A stretch of 56,502 nt of DNA from assembly GCA_027578815.1 (NCBI GenBank), contig JANBTH010000021.1, positions 1-56,502 of the forward strand, read 5' to 3'. This document shows, piece by piece, positions 35,991-46,864 of the stretch. The first letter of the stretch is position 1; each line of letters starts with the position of its first letter. The stretch is from Coemansia sp. RSA 1804 (taxonomy: Eukaryota; Kickxellomycota; Kickxellomycetes; Kickxellales; Kickxellaceae). The notes below the pieces were generated by a model, which saw only the letters and a list, made by a program, of their open reading frames with translations, searched no databases and was not told where the DNA came from. Both the position numbers and the translations under genes were made by a program.

Positions 35991-36176
35991 ATGTGCCTTC
36001 TCGACGAGTCAAGCAGCTACTCGCGGACACGCGCCCCGCGCCTTGTTAATCGCGGCCAGCAAGTGTACTACTTCTGCCCGCACTGCTCCGAAGTGTTCCA
36101 GACATACGAGGAAAGCGGCAGGCACATTGTCAATGTCCACAACGGCTTCTGGCCCTTGGATCATGTTGCGAAATGA
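35991..36176 (+). CDS. Single C2H2 zinc-finger microprotein (61 aa)
   Basis: 61 residues with one exact C2H2 finger: CPHC, 12 residues, then H-IVNV-H (C-x2-C-x12-H-x4-H). The rest is a Ser/Arg-rich N-terminus and a short tail. It has an ATG start, and the finger spacing would be hard to get by chance. One finger alone is often used for protein or RNA contact rather than DNA reading. It converges on ABD1, with 163 bases between stop codons. Function unknown. Confidence 0.65.
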   Translation: MCLLDESSSYSRTRAPRLVNRGQQVYYFCPHCSEVFQTYEESGRHIVNVHNGFWPLDHVAK

Positions 36177-36339
36177 GCTCTTGGCTTGATTTGCACCGAT
36201 TCTCTCTCTCCACCTTTTGTGGAGGAGAATAAGAAAGGCAGAACTCCCCCACCTTTTTCTATATAATAGTTTCATATCGATATTTGTTTGCTTGTTTTTC
36301 TTCCTACTCTCTCTCAATAAACGCCTGTAATCCCAAACC

Positions 36340-37335
36340 CTAGTCTCTCTTGACAAACACAACAGCCATGTAGATGCCAATGGCCTCCCACTCGTCTGGA
36401 GTCACCTCGGGACGCGACTCCTCAACAACGCGCATCTTCCAAAACAAATCGTTAAAAGCGTGATCCGCCATGCTTTCCACAAACATGTTGTGGAATGGGC
36501 GGCAGTAAAGCAGCTCAAGCCCATGCTCACGCGCAATCCTCACAAATGAAGGCATGTGCACCAGATACTCCATGCAGTCGTCAACAGCCTCATCCAGCGT
36601 GAACGAGTAAGCGCAGCCGAACCGCGGAATTCGGCATTCTTCGCCAGGATACTCTGCAAACTCCACGCCGTACACGCTGTTCCCAAACGCCTTTGACCCA
36701 ACCGACCGCGCCTTTTTGACAAGCCAGTTGGCGTTGGGAATTGTGCAAATGAAGGCGCCGCCGGGTGTCAGATGCGACGACACATTAGCCATCATCTGGC
36801 GCGCCTTGCCTTCAGACTCGAATGCGTAATGCAGGCAGAACTGCGCACTAATAAGATGCGCGTGGTAGTCGGGTGGCTGCAAAGTGCTCTCCAAGGGCTC
36901 GCCATAGCAGTCCTGCGCGTAGAAGCGAGCTGGAAACTTGCAAATCCGGCGCATCTCGCCGTATCTCTCCGCCGCCTGCTCAACCGACACGCTTGCGATA
37001 TCCATGCCCACGTATTCGCCAATCCCAGCATGCGCCCATTTGCGCAGGTCGCCGCCTTTGCCGCATCCCAGATCGAGCACGCGGCATCCCCTGGATGCAT
37101 GTCGGTTGATAAGCACTGTCTTTGTCCAGTTGTTGAACATCCGCAACCCTGTTATCTTTGTATGTAGTCGGTCACGCACCCCCAGTTGCCGTCTGCTATT
37201 GTAGTGCTGTGCAACCAGCTTTGATGCATCTTTATTCTCGCTGCTGCTGCTGCCGTCTGCAAATTTGCCCTCCTCTTTGTGATCTGGTGGTAGTTCTACA
37301 GCGCGGTCATGTGTAGGCGACAGTTTCCGCTTCAT
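36340..37335 (-). CDS. mRNA cap (guanine-N7) methyltransferase
   Basis: 331 residues. N-terminal acidic/basic linker, then the Abd1/RNMT fold: VAQHYNSRRQLG and ITGLRMFNNWTKTVLI, SAM motif I VLDLGCGKGGDLRKW (86-100), VGMDIASVSVEQAAERY, ISAQFCLHYAFESE, and HMPSFVRIAREHGLELLYCRPFH near the end. The enzyme completes the m7G cap on nascent nuclear mRNA and is essential in yeast. Length and motifs are normal for the family. The ATG at 37335 precedes a lysine-rich nuclear-type start (MKRKLSP). Confidence 0.96.
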   Translation of the reverse strand: MKRKLSPTHDRAVELPPDHKEEGKFADGSSSSENKDASKLVAQHYNSRRQLGVRDRLHTKITGLRMFNNWTKTVLINRHASRGCRVLDLGCGKGGDLRKWAHAGIGEYVGMDIASVSVEQAAERYGEMRRICKFPARFYAQDCYGEPLESTLQPPDYHAHLISAQFCLHYAFESEGKARQMMANVSSHLTPGGAFICTIPNANWLVKKARSVGSKAFGNSVYGVEFAEYPGEECRIPRFGCAYSFTLDEAVDDCMEYLVHMPSFVRIAREHGLELLYCRPFHNMFVESMADHAFNDLFWKMRVVEESRPEVTPDEWEAIGIYMAVVFVKRD

Positions 37336-38935
37336 TTGACGACTCTATGTATCGCACTCTGAGAGTTGAAAAAAGATAGAGAAGAGTGTGCTAATTATAG
37401 CGATAACAAAAATATAGAAAAAAAACTCTACAGAATTGACAAGGCCAGCTATTATTTCCGTTTTCCATTTTTCGGCAGATTCAACCTCAGACCCAGAAAT
37501 ACGCTTTTTCGAATCATAAACGTCTTGATACAACGGCTTGCAGTATGGTGAAAGGTTTGCCATGTCCCGTGACACGGCTGGTGTTGGGTTTTGAAATCAG
37601 CATGATCAGATTCTTGGAATCAAGAACACATACAACATCCATTACTTGCACTTGCACTTGCACTTGCACTTGCACTTGCACACACATATTCGTGCATGTA
37701 CTTTTTCTTTTTCTTTTTCTTTTTTATAAAAAGAAGCGATCAGTGGATGTCTATCTTGTACAAGCAGAATAATTGCTTTTTCTTTTGCATCCGTTACTTA
37801 CCCGACCAATCGGTATGCTACCATTGCTCCGGTTTTCCTGCAAACAAGTAGCATTTGACATCGCGAGGCGGAGAGACAAGGTACTCACGGCCTGCTTAAG
37901 ATATCATGCTTTTTTGCCGTGTGTCTTTTCTTTCACCTTGTATGGGAGTGTCGTTCTCCTCGGTACATGCATATGACGATCACCCAATCCAATTTGCTCA
38001 TGTTGGCCTTTTTGTTGTTTTATTTGATCTTCTCAATTGTTTTTTGTTTTCTGCTGTTGTTGTCATTTATGGCGTGCGTGTGTGTGGATGTGCCGTGTTG
38101 ATCTGCTGAAGAACCTGTTTGTGCATTCTTAAATCTGCGCAACCTCCTCGTGACTCGAGCTCATCGGCGCTGTCCTTTTCTTTTCTTTTTTACTCCTTTT
38201 TTGGGTTTTGGCATCAGCTGAACCCAAAAAGAACAAGGTGATTTGTAAATCATTTATTCCGTTCTTTTTTTTTACTCGCATATTCTCGCACGTTTTGGAG
38301 TGACGCCGCCCAAGAATAAAAAGGAAAGAAATGTTATTTCTTTTTCCTTCTCCTTTTCCCGCCAAAAAGGAAACAAAAAAACATAAAAAGTCAGGACAAG
38401 GGTGAACTGAGAACAAAGCAGCGGAGCACATGAGCTTCGTATTCTGGCGTAGCACTTTTTTCTTTCTTTCCTTATTGACCTTTTGCAAGAAGACGGGAGA
38501 GGCTTGGGCAATTTTTTTATTTCGTTTTTCACCCTTTTCCTCAAAAAGTCCTTTTTTGTATGTTGAGTTGTTGTATTTTTGTTTTTGTTTTTGTTTTTTC
38601 ATGTTGTATTTTTTCGTTTGCGTATTAACAAAAGGAGTAATAAGTAAAACGTCAAAAAAGAAGGTATTAGGCTTCGTAGACAAATAAACTCGGATAGGGC
38701 CAATGCAAGGGAACTCGCCCCCTTTTCAATAATCCTTTCCCTCTAATATCGGTTCCTGTTGTTATTTACAAAACCAAACGAGGTGTTTTTTTACTCCTCC
38801 TTCCTCCTTCCTCCTTTCTTTCTTTCTTTTTTATTTTTAGCTTTATCTTTTATCTCTTATCTTTAATTTGTTGTCGTTATTGTTGTATTAGTGTTTTTAT
38901 TTACTTTCTAATATCTGTACTTTAATACCGCCTCC
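37336..38935. other. Divergent promoter region, ABD1 / trihelix factor
   Basis: 1.6 kb, the longest gene-free stretch of the right half. It contains ACTTGC x6 (37644-37679), (CTTTTT) tracts near 37700, and CCTTCCT repeats near 38790-38830 before the trihelix gene. Frames on both strands in this region are Lys/Phe-rich artefacts of A/T runs. No structural RNA recognised. Confidence 0.5.
37644..37679. repeat. (ACTTGC)6 hexanucleotide microsatellite
   Basis: Six perfect tandem copies of ACTTGC, followed by CACACA. Lies about 310 bases upstream of the ABD1 start. Confidence 0.95.
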
Positions 38936-40830
38936 ATGTATATGGCTTACCGAAAGCGATCGTTGGATATGCCAGGCCCATCGGCCACTGCGGCTGCTAC
39001 TGCTGTTGCACCTGATTCTGCACAGACCATATCCAAGCATCCGCGTAGTTTCGGACAGTTCGGTAACCGGCATCACCAGCTGCCGCCAATCCACACGTTT
39101 ACTGCTGGGCCAATATCCCCGCAGCTGCACCATCAGCATCAGAGTCATCACCAGAATCAGCAGCAGCAGCCGCAGCCGCAGCAACTGCCTTCTTTAGCAT
39201 CAATTCAAATGACATCTCCCGTGCCTTCTCCTTCCCAATCGACGGGATCCCCGCTCCACCAGCTGGGAGCGGCAGCAGCAGCAGCCATAGCCGCATCCCA
39301 GAGCATCAGCAACAGCAACGATAGCGGCAGGGACAGTCCTGCGACAGTAAAGATCTCTCGGAACTGGACACGCGAAGAAACGTTATCGCTGGTCCGCGCC
39401 ATCGGAAGACACTACGATTCGCTCAAGCGGTGCAAAACAAACCAGGAGCGCAGCAATGTCTGGCACCGTATTCACAAGGAGCATTCTAGCCAGTTTCCTG
39501 GAAGATCAAAGAAAGCCTCGCAGGTAAGCGTTATTAGATCATAAATGATATAATGAGAAACCCACAAAAAAAAAGGAGCGATTCTTTTTATCTTGATGTG
39601 ATTATTCTCTGTGCGGGTTTTTCCTTTACTTCCTCTACGACACTGTCAGAAGTGATAGAAAATAATTACGCCTCTCTATTATTGTTTTTCTGCAATACAA
39701 AAAAAGGCTGGCAGTTTAAAAAAAGGATGTAAAATGGTAGCAAGACAATGCCATGTTTACATTTTGTTTTATATTTACATGTTTCTTTTATCTTGCTATT
39801 CTCTTCGTTTTGAGAATTAGAAAAACCCCGTCAGAGTTAGAAGAGGATGAAACAAAAACAAACGAAACAAAGCAAACAAAATAGGAGGCTTGTTGTTGTT
39901 ATTTTCTATTTCTTGATAAAAGGAAAAAAAGAAATTTTGCTTATTTACTTGTCCAATCCTAAACTAGGCTTTCTTAACTGATTGCCACTAATCAACCCTG
40001 ATTACTGAATCTCTTTTATATTTTTCTGTACATTTATATTCCCCATCTCTCATATGTATATGTAGGATCGTTGGGGCAAGGTGTTGAGCGACTACAAGGA
40101 TGTCATGGTCCACAATAAGGAAAAGGGGGCGGCGCGTTGGACATTTGATTTTTTCAAGGAGGTTGCAGCAATTGTTGATGGCGATGCGCATTTCATGGAT
40201 ATGACAAAGACTGCTTCGCCACCGTCGACTGGAGATGATCTCAATACGTATTCGTTTGGCAGTCCAGGCTCGGTGGCGGTTTCGTCAGGTCCGCCTCTGA
40301 TGCACCATCGGATGTCGGAGCCAAACCTCAATTTTACTGCGTCTGTGGCAACAAAAAGGCCGCAGTCGCAGTCGCACCAACATTCGCAGCAACACCAGCA
40401 TTCGCAGCAGCAGCAGCATCAGCATCAGCATCAACATTCATTGCTGTCTTCGCACTTTCACGCAACCTCGCCCTCGCGGCGGACATCTTATCCGCAGATG
40501 CAAGGATGCGGCAGCTCGTCGGTAACCGTGCGACAGTATCCGCCTCCACCACCACCGTCGCTCCCGCTCCCGCCGCCGCCGCTTACAGCATCAGCATCAG
40601 CAGCAGCAGTAACCGTGTATCCGCAGCCCATGTCAGCCGTAGAGCACAGCAACGATCCGGAGCGCACATGCCGATACGTTCTCGAGATGCTGGAGCAGCA
40701 GGTGCGGCGAATCGATGTGCAGCAGGAGTCGCTGTCGCAGCTCCGGGACTCGACAAAGGACGCGATAAGAAAGGTGGAGACTGTGTTGCGGCAGTTTTCG
40801 CGGCCGCCGTCCACAAGCCAAATGAACTAG
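38936..40830 (+). CDS. Trihelix/SANT (Myb-like) DNA-binding protein, two exons
   Basis: Exon 1 is 38936-39523 (196 codons) and exon 2 is 40066-40830, joined in phase 0 to give 450 residues. The splice joins the two halves of one Myb/SANT-like trihelix domain: WTREETLSLVRAI (144-156) and SNVWHRIHKEH in exon 1, then DRWGKVLSDYKDVMVHNKEK and RWTFDFFKEVAAI right after the junction, giving the expected tryptophan and aromatic pattern. This shows the intron is genuine. N-terminal and C-terminal parts are Gln/His/Pro/Ser-rich, as in transcription regulators; a final coiled-coil-like segment (RYVLEMLEQQVRRIDVQQ) may mediate dimerisation. Without splicing the product stops after six residues (VSVIRS), with half the domain. 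Targets unknown. Confidence 0.85.
39524..40065 (+). other. Intron, 542 bp, in the trihelix gene
   Basis: Begins GTAAGC and ends TATATGTAG. CTTAACTGATT and CACTAATC near 39973-39990 are branch-point candidates. The intron falls inside the DNA-binding domain. It is long for a fungus and is the only clear intron in the window. C/D or H/ACA snoRNA boxes were looked for and not convincingly found. Confidence 0.85.
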
Positions 40831-41996
40831 CACAACTAGTTTAGGCAACCGAAGCCAAGACAACCGAAGCCTGCCCTGCCTGGGATTAAAAAGAAAACAA
40901 TTAGAGTATATTAGATTATATTTTACCGTGATTGCATAATTGATCTAATTTGGCGCTAGCAATGAATGTGGCAGCGGTTATGATGCTGGACTGACTTTTT
41001 ATTTATTTATTTCCTGCTTCTGCCGAACCTCATCGATCGCATGCATGCACATGTTGCTTCCTGCCTCATATCAACAGAACTGGTGCATATTTCATTTTAT
41101 TTTTGAAATGCGCAATGAAAAAATAATGCAAGTGGCAAAAGAAGAGCTGCGTCCGGCGGTGCTGCTTATAAACAAACTGAATTCAATTCAGCAATGGAGT
41201 AGAAGGATGGCACTGGGTTTCCCTTTCTTGTGTGAATATGCTCCGTGCAGAACAGGGACGATGTGCTGATAAGGCGTGGTCAGAGCTTGTTTCAACATTC
41301 TTTGTTTTGTCTTTGTTGATGTCTTTTTTTCTTTTCTGTTCTGTTGCTAATATTCATTATCTTGGCAATTCAAATGAATGCGCATGCGTATTGTGAGCAT
41401 GGGAGAGGAGTATGGAGCGAGCTTTTTTTCTTGGTCATGCGCCATTCCTCCCGAATAAGATTCCTCTTCAGGTTCGCCCCCTGTCATTCTGTTCTGGTGG
41501 AGCTTGTTTGCTTTATTCTGTTTTCTGGTCCTTTGTTCTGACATCAACCAACAGAATTCAACAATGGAAAAAAGGGGAGAGAGAGAAAAGTATTTGATAA
41601 CATTTGATATATGCGCCTTGCTTTGTGTCTCTTCCAAAGCTTTTCTATTTAAGGAATACAATAACATGTCCCTGATTACCACTTTTTTTCGCTCTGTTTC
41701 GGCTCTTTTTTTTCTGACAGTTTTCTGCTGTCGCTTTGGCTGCTGCTATTTTTTCTTTTATGCCTGATTTTAAAAAGAGAAAGTTGAAAACAGATGGCGC
41801 CTCACATTCAATGCTGAGCCCAACTCTATCACCACACATCCCACGTCTATTCTATTATCTAAATAACACCGACATTTGAATATCCATACCACTAGCATTA
41901 TTAAGGCTGTCCATAGCTCACACAGCTTTCCTTTTTTCTTCTTCTAATAACAACCACCAGGCTATTGGCCCCATCTGCAGGAAAGAAGAGGAGAGA
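40831..41996. other. Spacer upstream of the amino-acid transporter
   Basis: 1.17 kb. AT-rich with no supported gene; short frames lack features. The 100 bases before the transporter ATG are pyrimidine-rich. An ATGCCTGAT-start frame near 41760 (39 codons) recalls the MPDT start only by its first three residues and has no matching promoter words. Confidence 0.5.
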
Positions 41997-43640
41997 ATGA
42001 AGCAGATATTCACGAGAATAGGCCAGTCATTCCAAGCGGCGGAGCCTGGCCAACAGCTCCCGCTGTGGAAGCGCGTGGCGGTCAGATTGGCGACACGCAA
42101 GCCCATCGAGCAGATCCTGCGCGAGGGCGCCGGCACGCAGATGCGGCGTGTGCTTGGGCGGCTTGATCTGATCGCGGTAGGCATCGGCGCAATCATCGGC
42201 AGCGGGATCTTCGTGCTGACGGGCATCGCGGCGGCGGAGAACGCAGGGCCGGCGGTGATCGTCAGCTTCGTGATCGCGGGCGTGATCTCCGCGCTGTCGG
42301 CGTTTTCGTACTCGGAGATGGCATCGATGGTGCCGATCTCGGGGTCGGCGTACACGTACACGTACGCGACGATGGGCGAGCTTATGGGGTGGATCATCGG
42401 CTGGGATCTGATTCTCGAGTACCTCGTGGGCGCGGCCACGGTCAGCGTCAGCTGGAGCGCGTATGTGGTTAGTTTTTTCAAGGACGTTTTCGGCGTGACG
42501 TTTACTCCAAAGACCACGCAGGCGCCGGTGCTGTGGGACAACGACTCGCTGTCGTTCAGAGTCAACCGCGGAGCGTATGTCAACATTCCGGCAATATTCA
42601 TCTCGCTGCTGCTGACCACGCTGCTTGTGCTGGGCATCAGACAGGCATCCTGGGTCAACCAGGTAATCGTGGTAGTCAAGATCGTGGTAGTTCTGTTCTT
42701 CATCTTTGGCGCGTGCCGCTTTGTCGACCGGAGCAACTACACGCCGTTTGTGCCGCGGCGCGAGGGCCACTCGTACGGCGCGCAGGGCGTGTTCAAGGGC
42801 ACGCAGCGGGTGTTCTTCGCGTACATTGGGTTTGACGCAGTGTCGACGGCATCGCAGGAGGCGAAGGATCCGCAGCGCGACCTGCCGTGGGGCATCTGCG
42901 CATCGCTGGGGATCTGCACGGCGCTGTACATTGGCGTGGCAACCGTGCTGTGCGGAATCATGCCGTACAGGCAGCTTGGCGGCGCATCGCCGCTCACCGA
43001 CGCGCTGAAGCCGCACGAGAACACAAAGTGGCTCCGGATCCTGATTGAGCTGGGCGCGATCTGCGGACTGTCGTCGGTGATCCTGATCATGCTGATGGGC
43101 CAGCCGCGCATTCTCTTCACAATGGCACGGGACGGGATGTTTCCGCGGATACTCGGTCGCCTTCACCGCCGTTTCAAGACTCCGTATGTGCCAACCATTG
43201 CGTCGGGCCTCGTGTGTGCCGTTCTGGGCGGCGTGCTTCCTGTTGACATTCTGGGCGACATGACCTCGATTGGCACGCTGCTTGCCTTCATTCTGGTCAA
43301 CATTGGCGTGGTCATCATGCGCTTCACGCATCCCGAGATGGAGCGCGGTTTCCGTGTGCCGTTTGGGCCGTTTCTGTTTCCGCTCCTGGGTGCGGCTATT
43401 GCGCTGGTTGTGCTTGTTCTGTCGGATGGGCCGACTATCTACCGCCTCTTCATCTGGATGGCAATTGGCCTGGTTGTCTACGCGCTGTATGGTTATCGCT
43501 GGTCGCGTGTGGGCAATCCGGAGAAATGGACGCCCGAGGATGTTGCCTACTTCCAGGACTGCGGGCTGGATGACGGCGACGAAAGAAGAGGCAGAGATGA
43601 AGACGACAAGGAAGAGGCAAATGTAGAAGCTAAAGCGTAG
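41997..43640 (+). CDS. APC-superfamily amino-acid transporter (CAT-like)
   Basis: 547 residues with 12-14 hydrophobic segments. TM1 carries GIGAIIGSGIFVLTG (62-76), the substrate and cation-binding unwound helix of APC transporters. FSYSEMASMVPISGSAYTY and FFAYIGFDAVSTASQEAKDPQRDLP match the cationic amino-acid transporter branch (CAT/YhdG-like) rather than the yeast YAT permeases. Likely a plasma-membrane or vacuolar importer of basic or neutral amino acids; substrate is inferred. The hydrophilic tail is acidic/Lys-rich. It converges on the Nudix-like gene with 198 bases between stops. Confidence 0.9.
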   Translation: MKQIFTRIGQSFQAAEPGQQLPLWKRVAVRLATRKPIEQILREGAGTQMRRVLGRLDLIAVGIGAIIGSGIFVLTGIAAAENAGPAVIVSFVIAGVISALSAFSYSEMASMVPISGSAYTYTYATMGELMGWIIGWDLILEYLVGAATVSVSWSAYVVSFFKDVFGVTFTPKTTQAPVLWDNDSLSFRVNRGAYVNIPAIFISLLLTTLLVLGIRQASWVNQVIVVVKIVVVLFFIFGACRFVDRSNYTPFVPRREGHSYGAQGVFKGTQRVFFAYIGFDAVSTASQEAKDPQRDLPWGICASLGICTALYIGVATVLCGIMPYRQLGGASPLTDALKPHENTKWLRILIELGAICGLSSVILIMLMGQPRILFTMARDGMFPRILGRLHRRFKTPYVPTIASGLVCAVLGGVLPVDILGDMTSIGTLLAFILVNIGVVIMRFTHPEMERGFRVPFGPFLFPLLGAAIALVVLVLSDGPTIYRLFIWMAIGLVVYALYGYRWSRVGNPEKWTPEDVAYFQDCGLDDGDERRGRDEDDKEEANVEAKA

Positions 43641-43838
43641 CTAGTACTACTGGTATTGATATTAATACTGTTGATGCTGTTGTTATTGCAATGATTAATA
43701 GTGCTATGCCAGGGACAAAAAGCGGCAAGTCTCTGGTACTGAAGAAAAGAAGGAATGAAAGAAAAAAAGAACAAGGGGAGAACAAAAGAGGAAAGAAAAT
43801 ATAAAAGCGGTGGTGGTAATTAGATTATCTGCTTCCAT

Positions 43839-45584
43839 TCATGCAGCGGTGGCGTTCGAAGTATTGCTGTTATTGTTATTGCTGGACGAGGATGAAGGGC
43901 CGACCAGCTTGTAGAATATCGACATGACGCGCGGGACAATTGCCTGCTTGCCATTCGCAGTGGTGGAGGTAGCCGCACTGACGGCAGCAGCGGAGAGATG
44001 CTGCTTGTTTGGAGGCGATGAAGAAGAAGACGATTGCTGCTGCTGCTGCTGCTGCTGCTGCTGATTCTGGTTCTGGCGTGCCTGTCTTTTGCTCTTGGTG
44101 GAAACAAGCTGCTTGTTGCTGTCAGACTGAGTGTCATTTGCACCGACTGCAGCGGCCTTCGACTTGGCAAACAGACTGCCGCCGCGCTTGGTGATGGACG
44201 TGGCGGTCTTGCGGATAATGTCCAGATTGCTTGGTCGCGAGGCGGAGGATGTTTTCGCCACCGCCGAATCGTCTGCCTTGGTAGCGCCGTCGGACAGCGA
44301 AGACGACGATGACGAGGAGGCGGCAGAAGCGGAAGCAGCCGACTCTGCAGCCGTCTCGTTGGCAGTCTGCGCCTCGCCGCCAACGCCTGCCGCACCGCTG
44401 TCGGCACCAAAGCCAATGGCCGCGGCATCGGCGGCGGGTTGCAGCAGAAGCAAGCCGGCGGCCGCATCGCCACGAGCCATTCCGCCCTGATTCGCGCCAA
44501 GCAGATCAGCGGAATCAGCGGAATCAGCAGCGGCGGCGCTTGTCTGGCTGTGCTGCGCCAGCGCCAGCGCCGAGTAGCGCGCCTGCGACGCAGCCTCGGA
44601 CGCCGAGAGCCGCGACATGCGGTGGATGGCCTCGCGCAGCGCCAGCTTGTCGGACTCGTGCGTCAGCACCTGCGCCGCCGTGTCCATCTTGAACCACGTG
44701 ACCTCCGCCAGCGGCAGCCCGTCCCTGCCGGCGACGGCGGGCGATGTGCTGGCGCCCAGCGTGGTCAGCACGCCGTCCTCGAATCCGCCGGCCGGATTGC
44801 CGATGTTGCTGCTGCTGCTTCCGGCGGGGCCCACGGGAAGCGTGGCGGCCTTCGCCTCGAATCTGCTCTGCGTCAGCCAGGCCGTGTAGTAGTACGTCAT
44901 GACCAGGCGCGTCGACGGCGTGCGCGGCAGCTGGTAGTCGTCGTCGGCAGCCACTGTTGCCGGAGACAAAGCCAAGGCAGCGGCTGCATCCGAGGCGGAG
45001 GCCGGCGGCGTAAGCAGCGCCAGCCCGCTGTTGTTGCTACTGGTGGGATTCGGCAGCTCTGCGGTGCCGCCGAGCACCGGCGTCTCGCACTGCGCCACCA
45101 CGCGCTGCTCGATCTGCAGGGCCAGCGGCTCAACCATGCGCGGCCCGATGTACGCACACGCCGCGGGCGGAGTCCCTGCAGCCACCGCCGGATGCACGTG
45201 CGTGCACCTGTATCCGGTGATCAGGGAGATCTGGCGCTGCGCAGCGTGGGCGGGCGGTTCGCAGCCGGCAACGCTTGCATCGGTGCCGGCCGGAGGCGAC
45301 CCCTGGCGACCCATGGCGTCGGGTTTGCCCATCGGCAGCCGCCACTCGGAAGTGTCTGGATAGAACAGCAGACACACCTCGTTGGTTGCAGGGTCCAGCA
45401 GCACTCCGCCGCACTCGATCGAGTACTGGTTGCGTGTCAGCGCCAGTGGCAGCGCCAAGCTCCGGTTCTGGCTTTGTTGCTGCTGCTGTTGCTGAAGCTG
45501 CAGACCGGATCCGTCCATTGCCATTGCCGACGATAGCAGTGTGTCTGGGCGCCCAAACATTGGTGAGCTTGGATGTTGCGACAT
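43839..45584 (-). CDS. Nudix-fold-like protein with degenerate Nudix box
   Basis: 581 residues. After a Gln-rich start, residues 54-130 read like a Nudix domain of the diphosphoinositol/Ap4A type: SIECGGVLLDPATNEVCLLF, WRLPMGKPDA, AAQRQISLITGY. The Nudix box positions that bind metal (REUxEExGU) are replaced by RQISLITGY (117-125), so catalysis is unlikely. The domain is interrupted by Ala/Pro/Gly-rich insertions (131-320, with ALTYYY-like strand MTYYYTAW and VTWFKM later). The C-terminal half is Ser/Ala/Gln-rich and disordered, with a polyQ run and Lys/Arg patches. Probably a scaffold or binding protein. Function unknown; the fold is inferred from motif spacing. Confidence 0.65.
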   Translation of the reverse strand: MSQHPSSPMFGRPDTLLSSAMAMDGSGLQLQQQQQQQSQNRSLALPLALTRNQYSIECGGVLLDPATNEVCLLFYPDTSEWRLPMGKPDAMGRQGSPPAGTDASVAGCEPPAHAAQRQISLITGYRCTHVHPAVAAGTPPAACAYIGPRMVEPLALQIEQRVVAQCETPVLGGTAELPNPTSSNNSGLALLTPPASASDAAAALALSPATVAADDDYQLPRTPSTRLVMTYYYTAWLTQSRFEAKAATLPVGPAGSSSSNIGNPAGGFEDGVLTTLGASTSPAVAGRDGLPLAEVTWFKMDTAAQVLTHESDKLALREAIHRMSRLSASEAASQARYSALALAQHSQTSAAAADSADSADLLGANQGGMARGDAAAGLLLLQPAADAAAIGFGADSGAAGVGGEAQTANETAAESAASASAASSSSSSSLSDGATKADDSAVAKTSSASRPSNLDIIRKTATSITKRGGSLFAKSKAAAVGANDTQSDSNKQLVSTKSKRQARQNQNQQQQQQQQQQSSSSSSPPNKQHLSAAAVSAATSTTANGKQAIVPRVMSIFYKLVGPSSSSSNNNNSNTSNATAA

Positions 45585-46420
45585 GGCACTCTGGCTTTTG
45601 TTATTCCTTTTACAATTGTCCTACTAAATTGGACTGTGGTTCAGCTTTTTTTTTTTTTGATAGCAGAAAATAGGTAGTGCAGTGCTCTGTGGTAGGTGCA
45701 AAATAAGAGAAACACGGAATAGAGTGGGGAAAATAAAAACCAGCAAAATGGAAAGATTGTGCGTGTGTGTGATATTAGGATAATGGTTTTCTTATCTTAA
45801 GATAATATATATTCAGACACCCAAGTGTCGAGGCAAAAAAGGGAAAAAAGGAGGGAGGGAGAGAAATGGAAAGAGAGATGGACCACGGAAACTGCAAAAT
45901 TGAAAATTAATACTACTATTTTGAATAAAATAAAAGAAAAAAATGGAAAGAAAAATACTAGAGGAATTTGGGGCAAGAGGAAGGCCAAGAGGAAAAACGA
46001 CAGGAACCAAGTTCTACCCAGCAACCAGCCAGCAACAACAACCAAAAAAAAGCAAAAACAACAGCAAAATGCGATAGAAGAAAATGCACCTTCTTTACGT
46101 TTTTGTTAAAAATATATACAACCGAAATCGTGAATAGCTTTTATAATGGCAAACAAGATGTAAACATTCAAGAGCAGTTGAATAATAAAGAATTGAAGAA
46201 GAAAAAAAGGAAAATAAAAGGAAAAAACATCCTTGTTGTTGTTTCTTGTGTGTTATTATTGTATTGTTTTCCGTGGTACTTGGTGCGGCTTTGATGCACC
46301 GTTTTTTCCACATTCAGGCTGAATCAATGGAAGGATGAATGTGAGGAACAAGAGCATATTTCCCCAATTGTTGTGCTTTAAAGCGAGCATGAAAGAATAA
46401 AAGAAAACAAGCAGACAGAA

Positions 46421-46471
46421 AGACAGACAGACAGACAAAACGTAAATAAATAAATAAGTAAATAAATAAAT
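46421..46471. repeat. (AGAC)n then (AAAT)n microsatellites
   Basis: Four AGAC units (46421-46436) followed by interrupted AAAT units to about 46471 and GTACATACATACAG. Simple sequence in the divergent promoter region. Confidence 0.9.
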
Positions 46472-46864
46472 ACGTACATACATACAGATGGGGTGGCTTA
46501 TAGACTAGAACAGAGCGCTCATTTCCCCATTGCAATACTTTTTTGTGCTGGTTGAAAGCAGAATGCAGCATTTCGCATGTGTTGTTGAAATTATTGTTGA
46601 CATTGTTATTGTCATTTGCAAGCTGCTGCTGCTGCTGCTGGAGATGGCCACTGCGCCACCGCCATGCATTTGTTTTTTTGCAACTTCGTTGTTGGCACAT
46701 TTGAATGCTGGAAGAAAATTGCCAGTGCGCACACATATCACAACATCGCATCCGCTCTGATAGCAGTGATGATGAAGTGAAAGTGTGATCCACAGATCTA
46801 ATTCCTATATACGGGATTAGGGGAAATGGAAACAAAAGGCGAGGCAATCAATACAGACACATCC

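Noticed and set aside
39524..40065. Possible intronic C/D snoRNA (GATGA near 39845 and CTGA near 39995).
   Set aside because: Boxes are imperfect, too far apart (about 150 nt) and lack a terminal stem.
41760..41880. Short frame starting ATGCCTGAT, resembling the MPDT start.
   Set aside because: Only three residues agree, the CATTTGCCA/AAACAG words are absent, and it lies in the transporter promoter.
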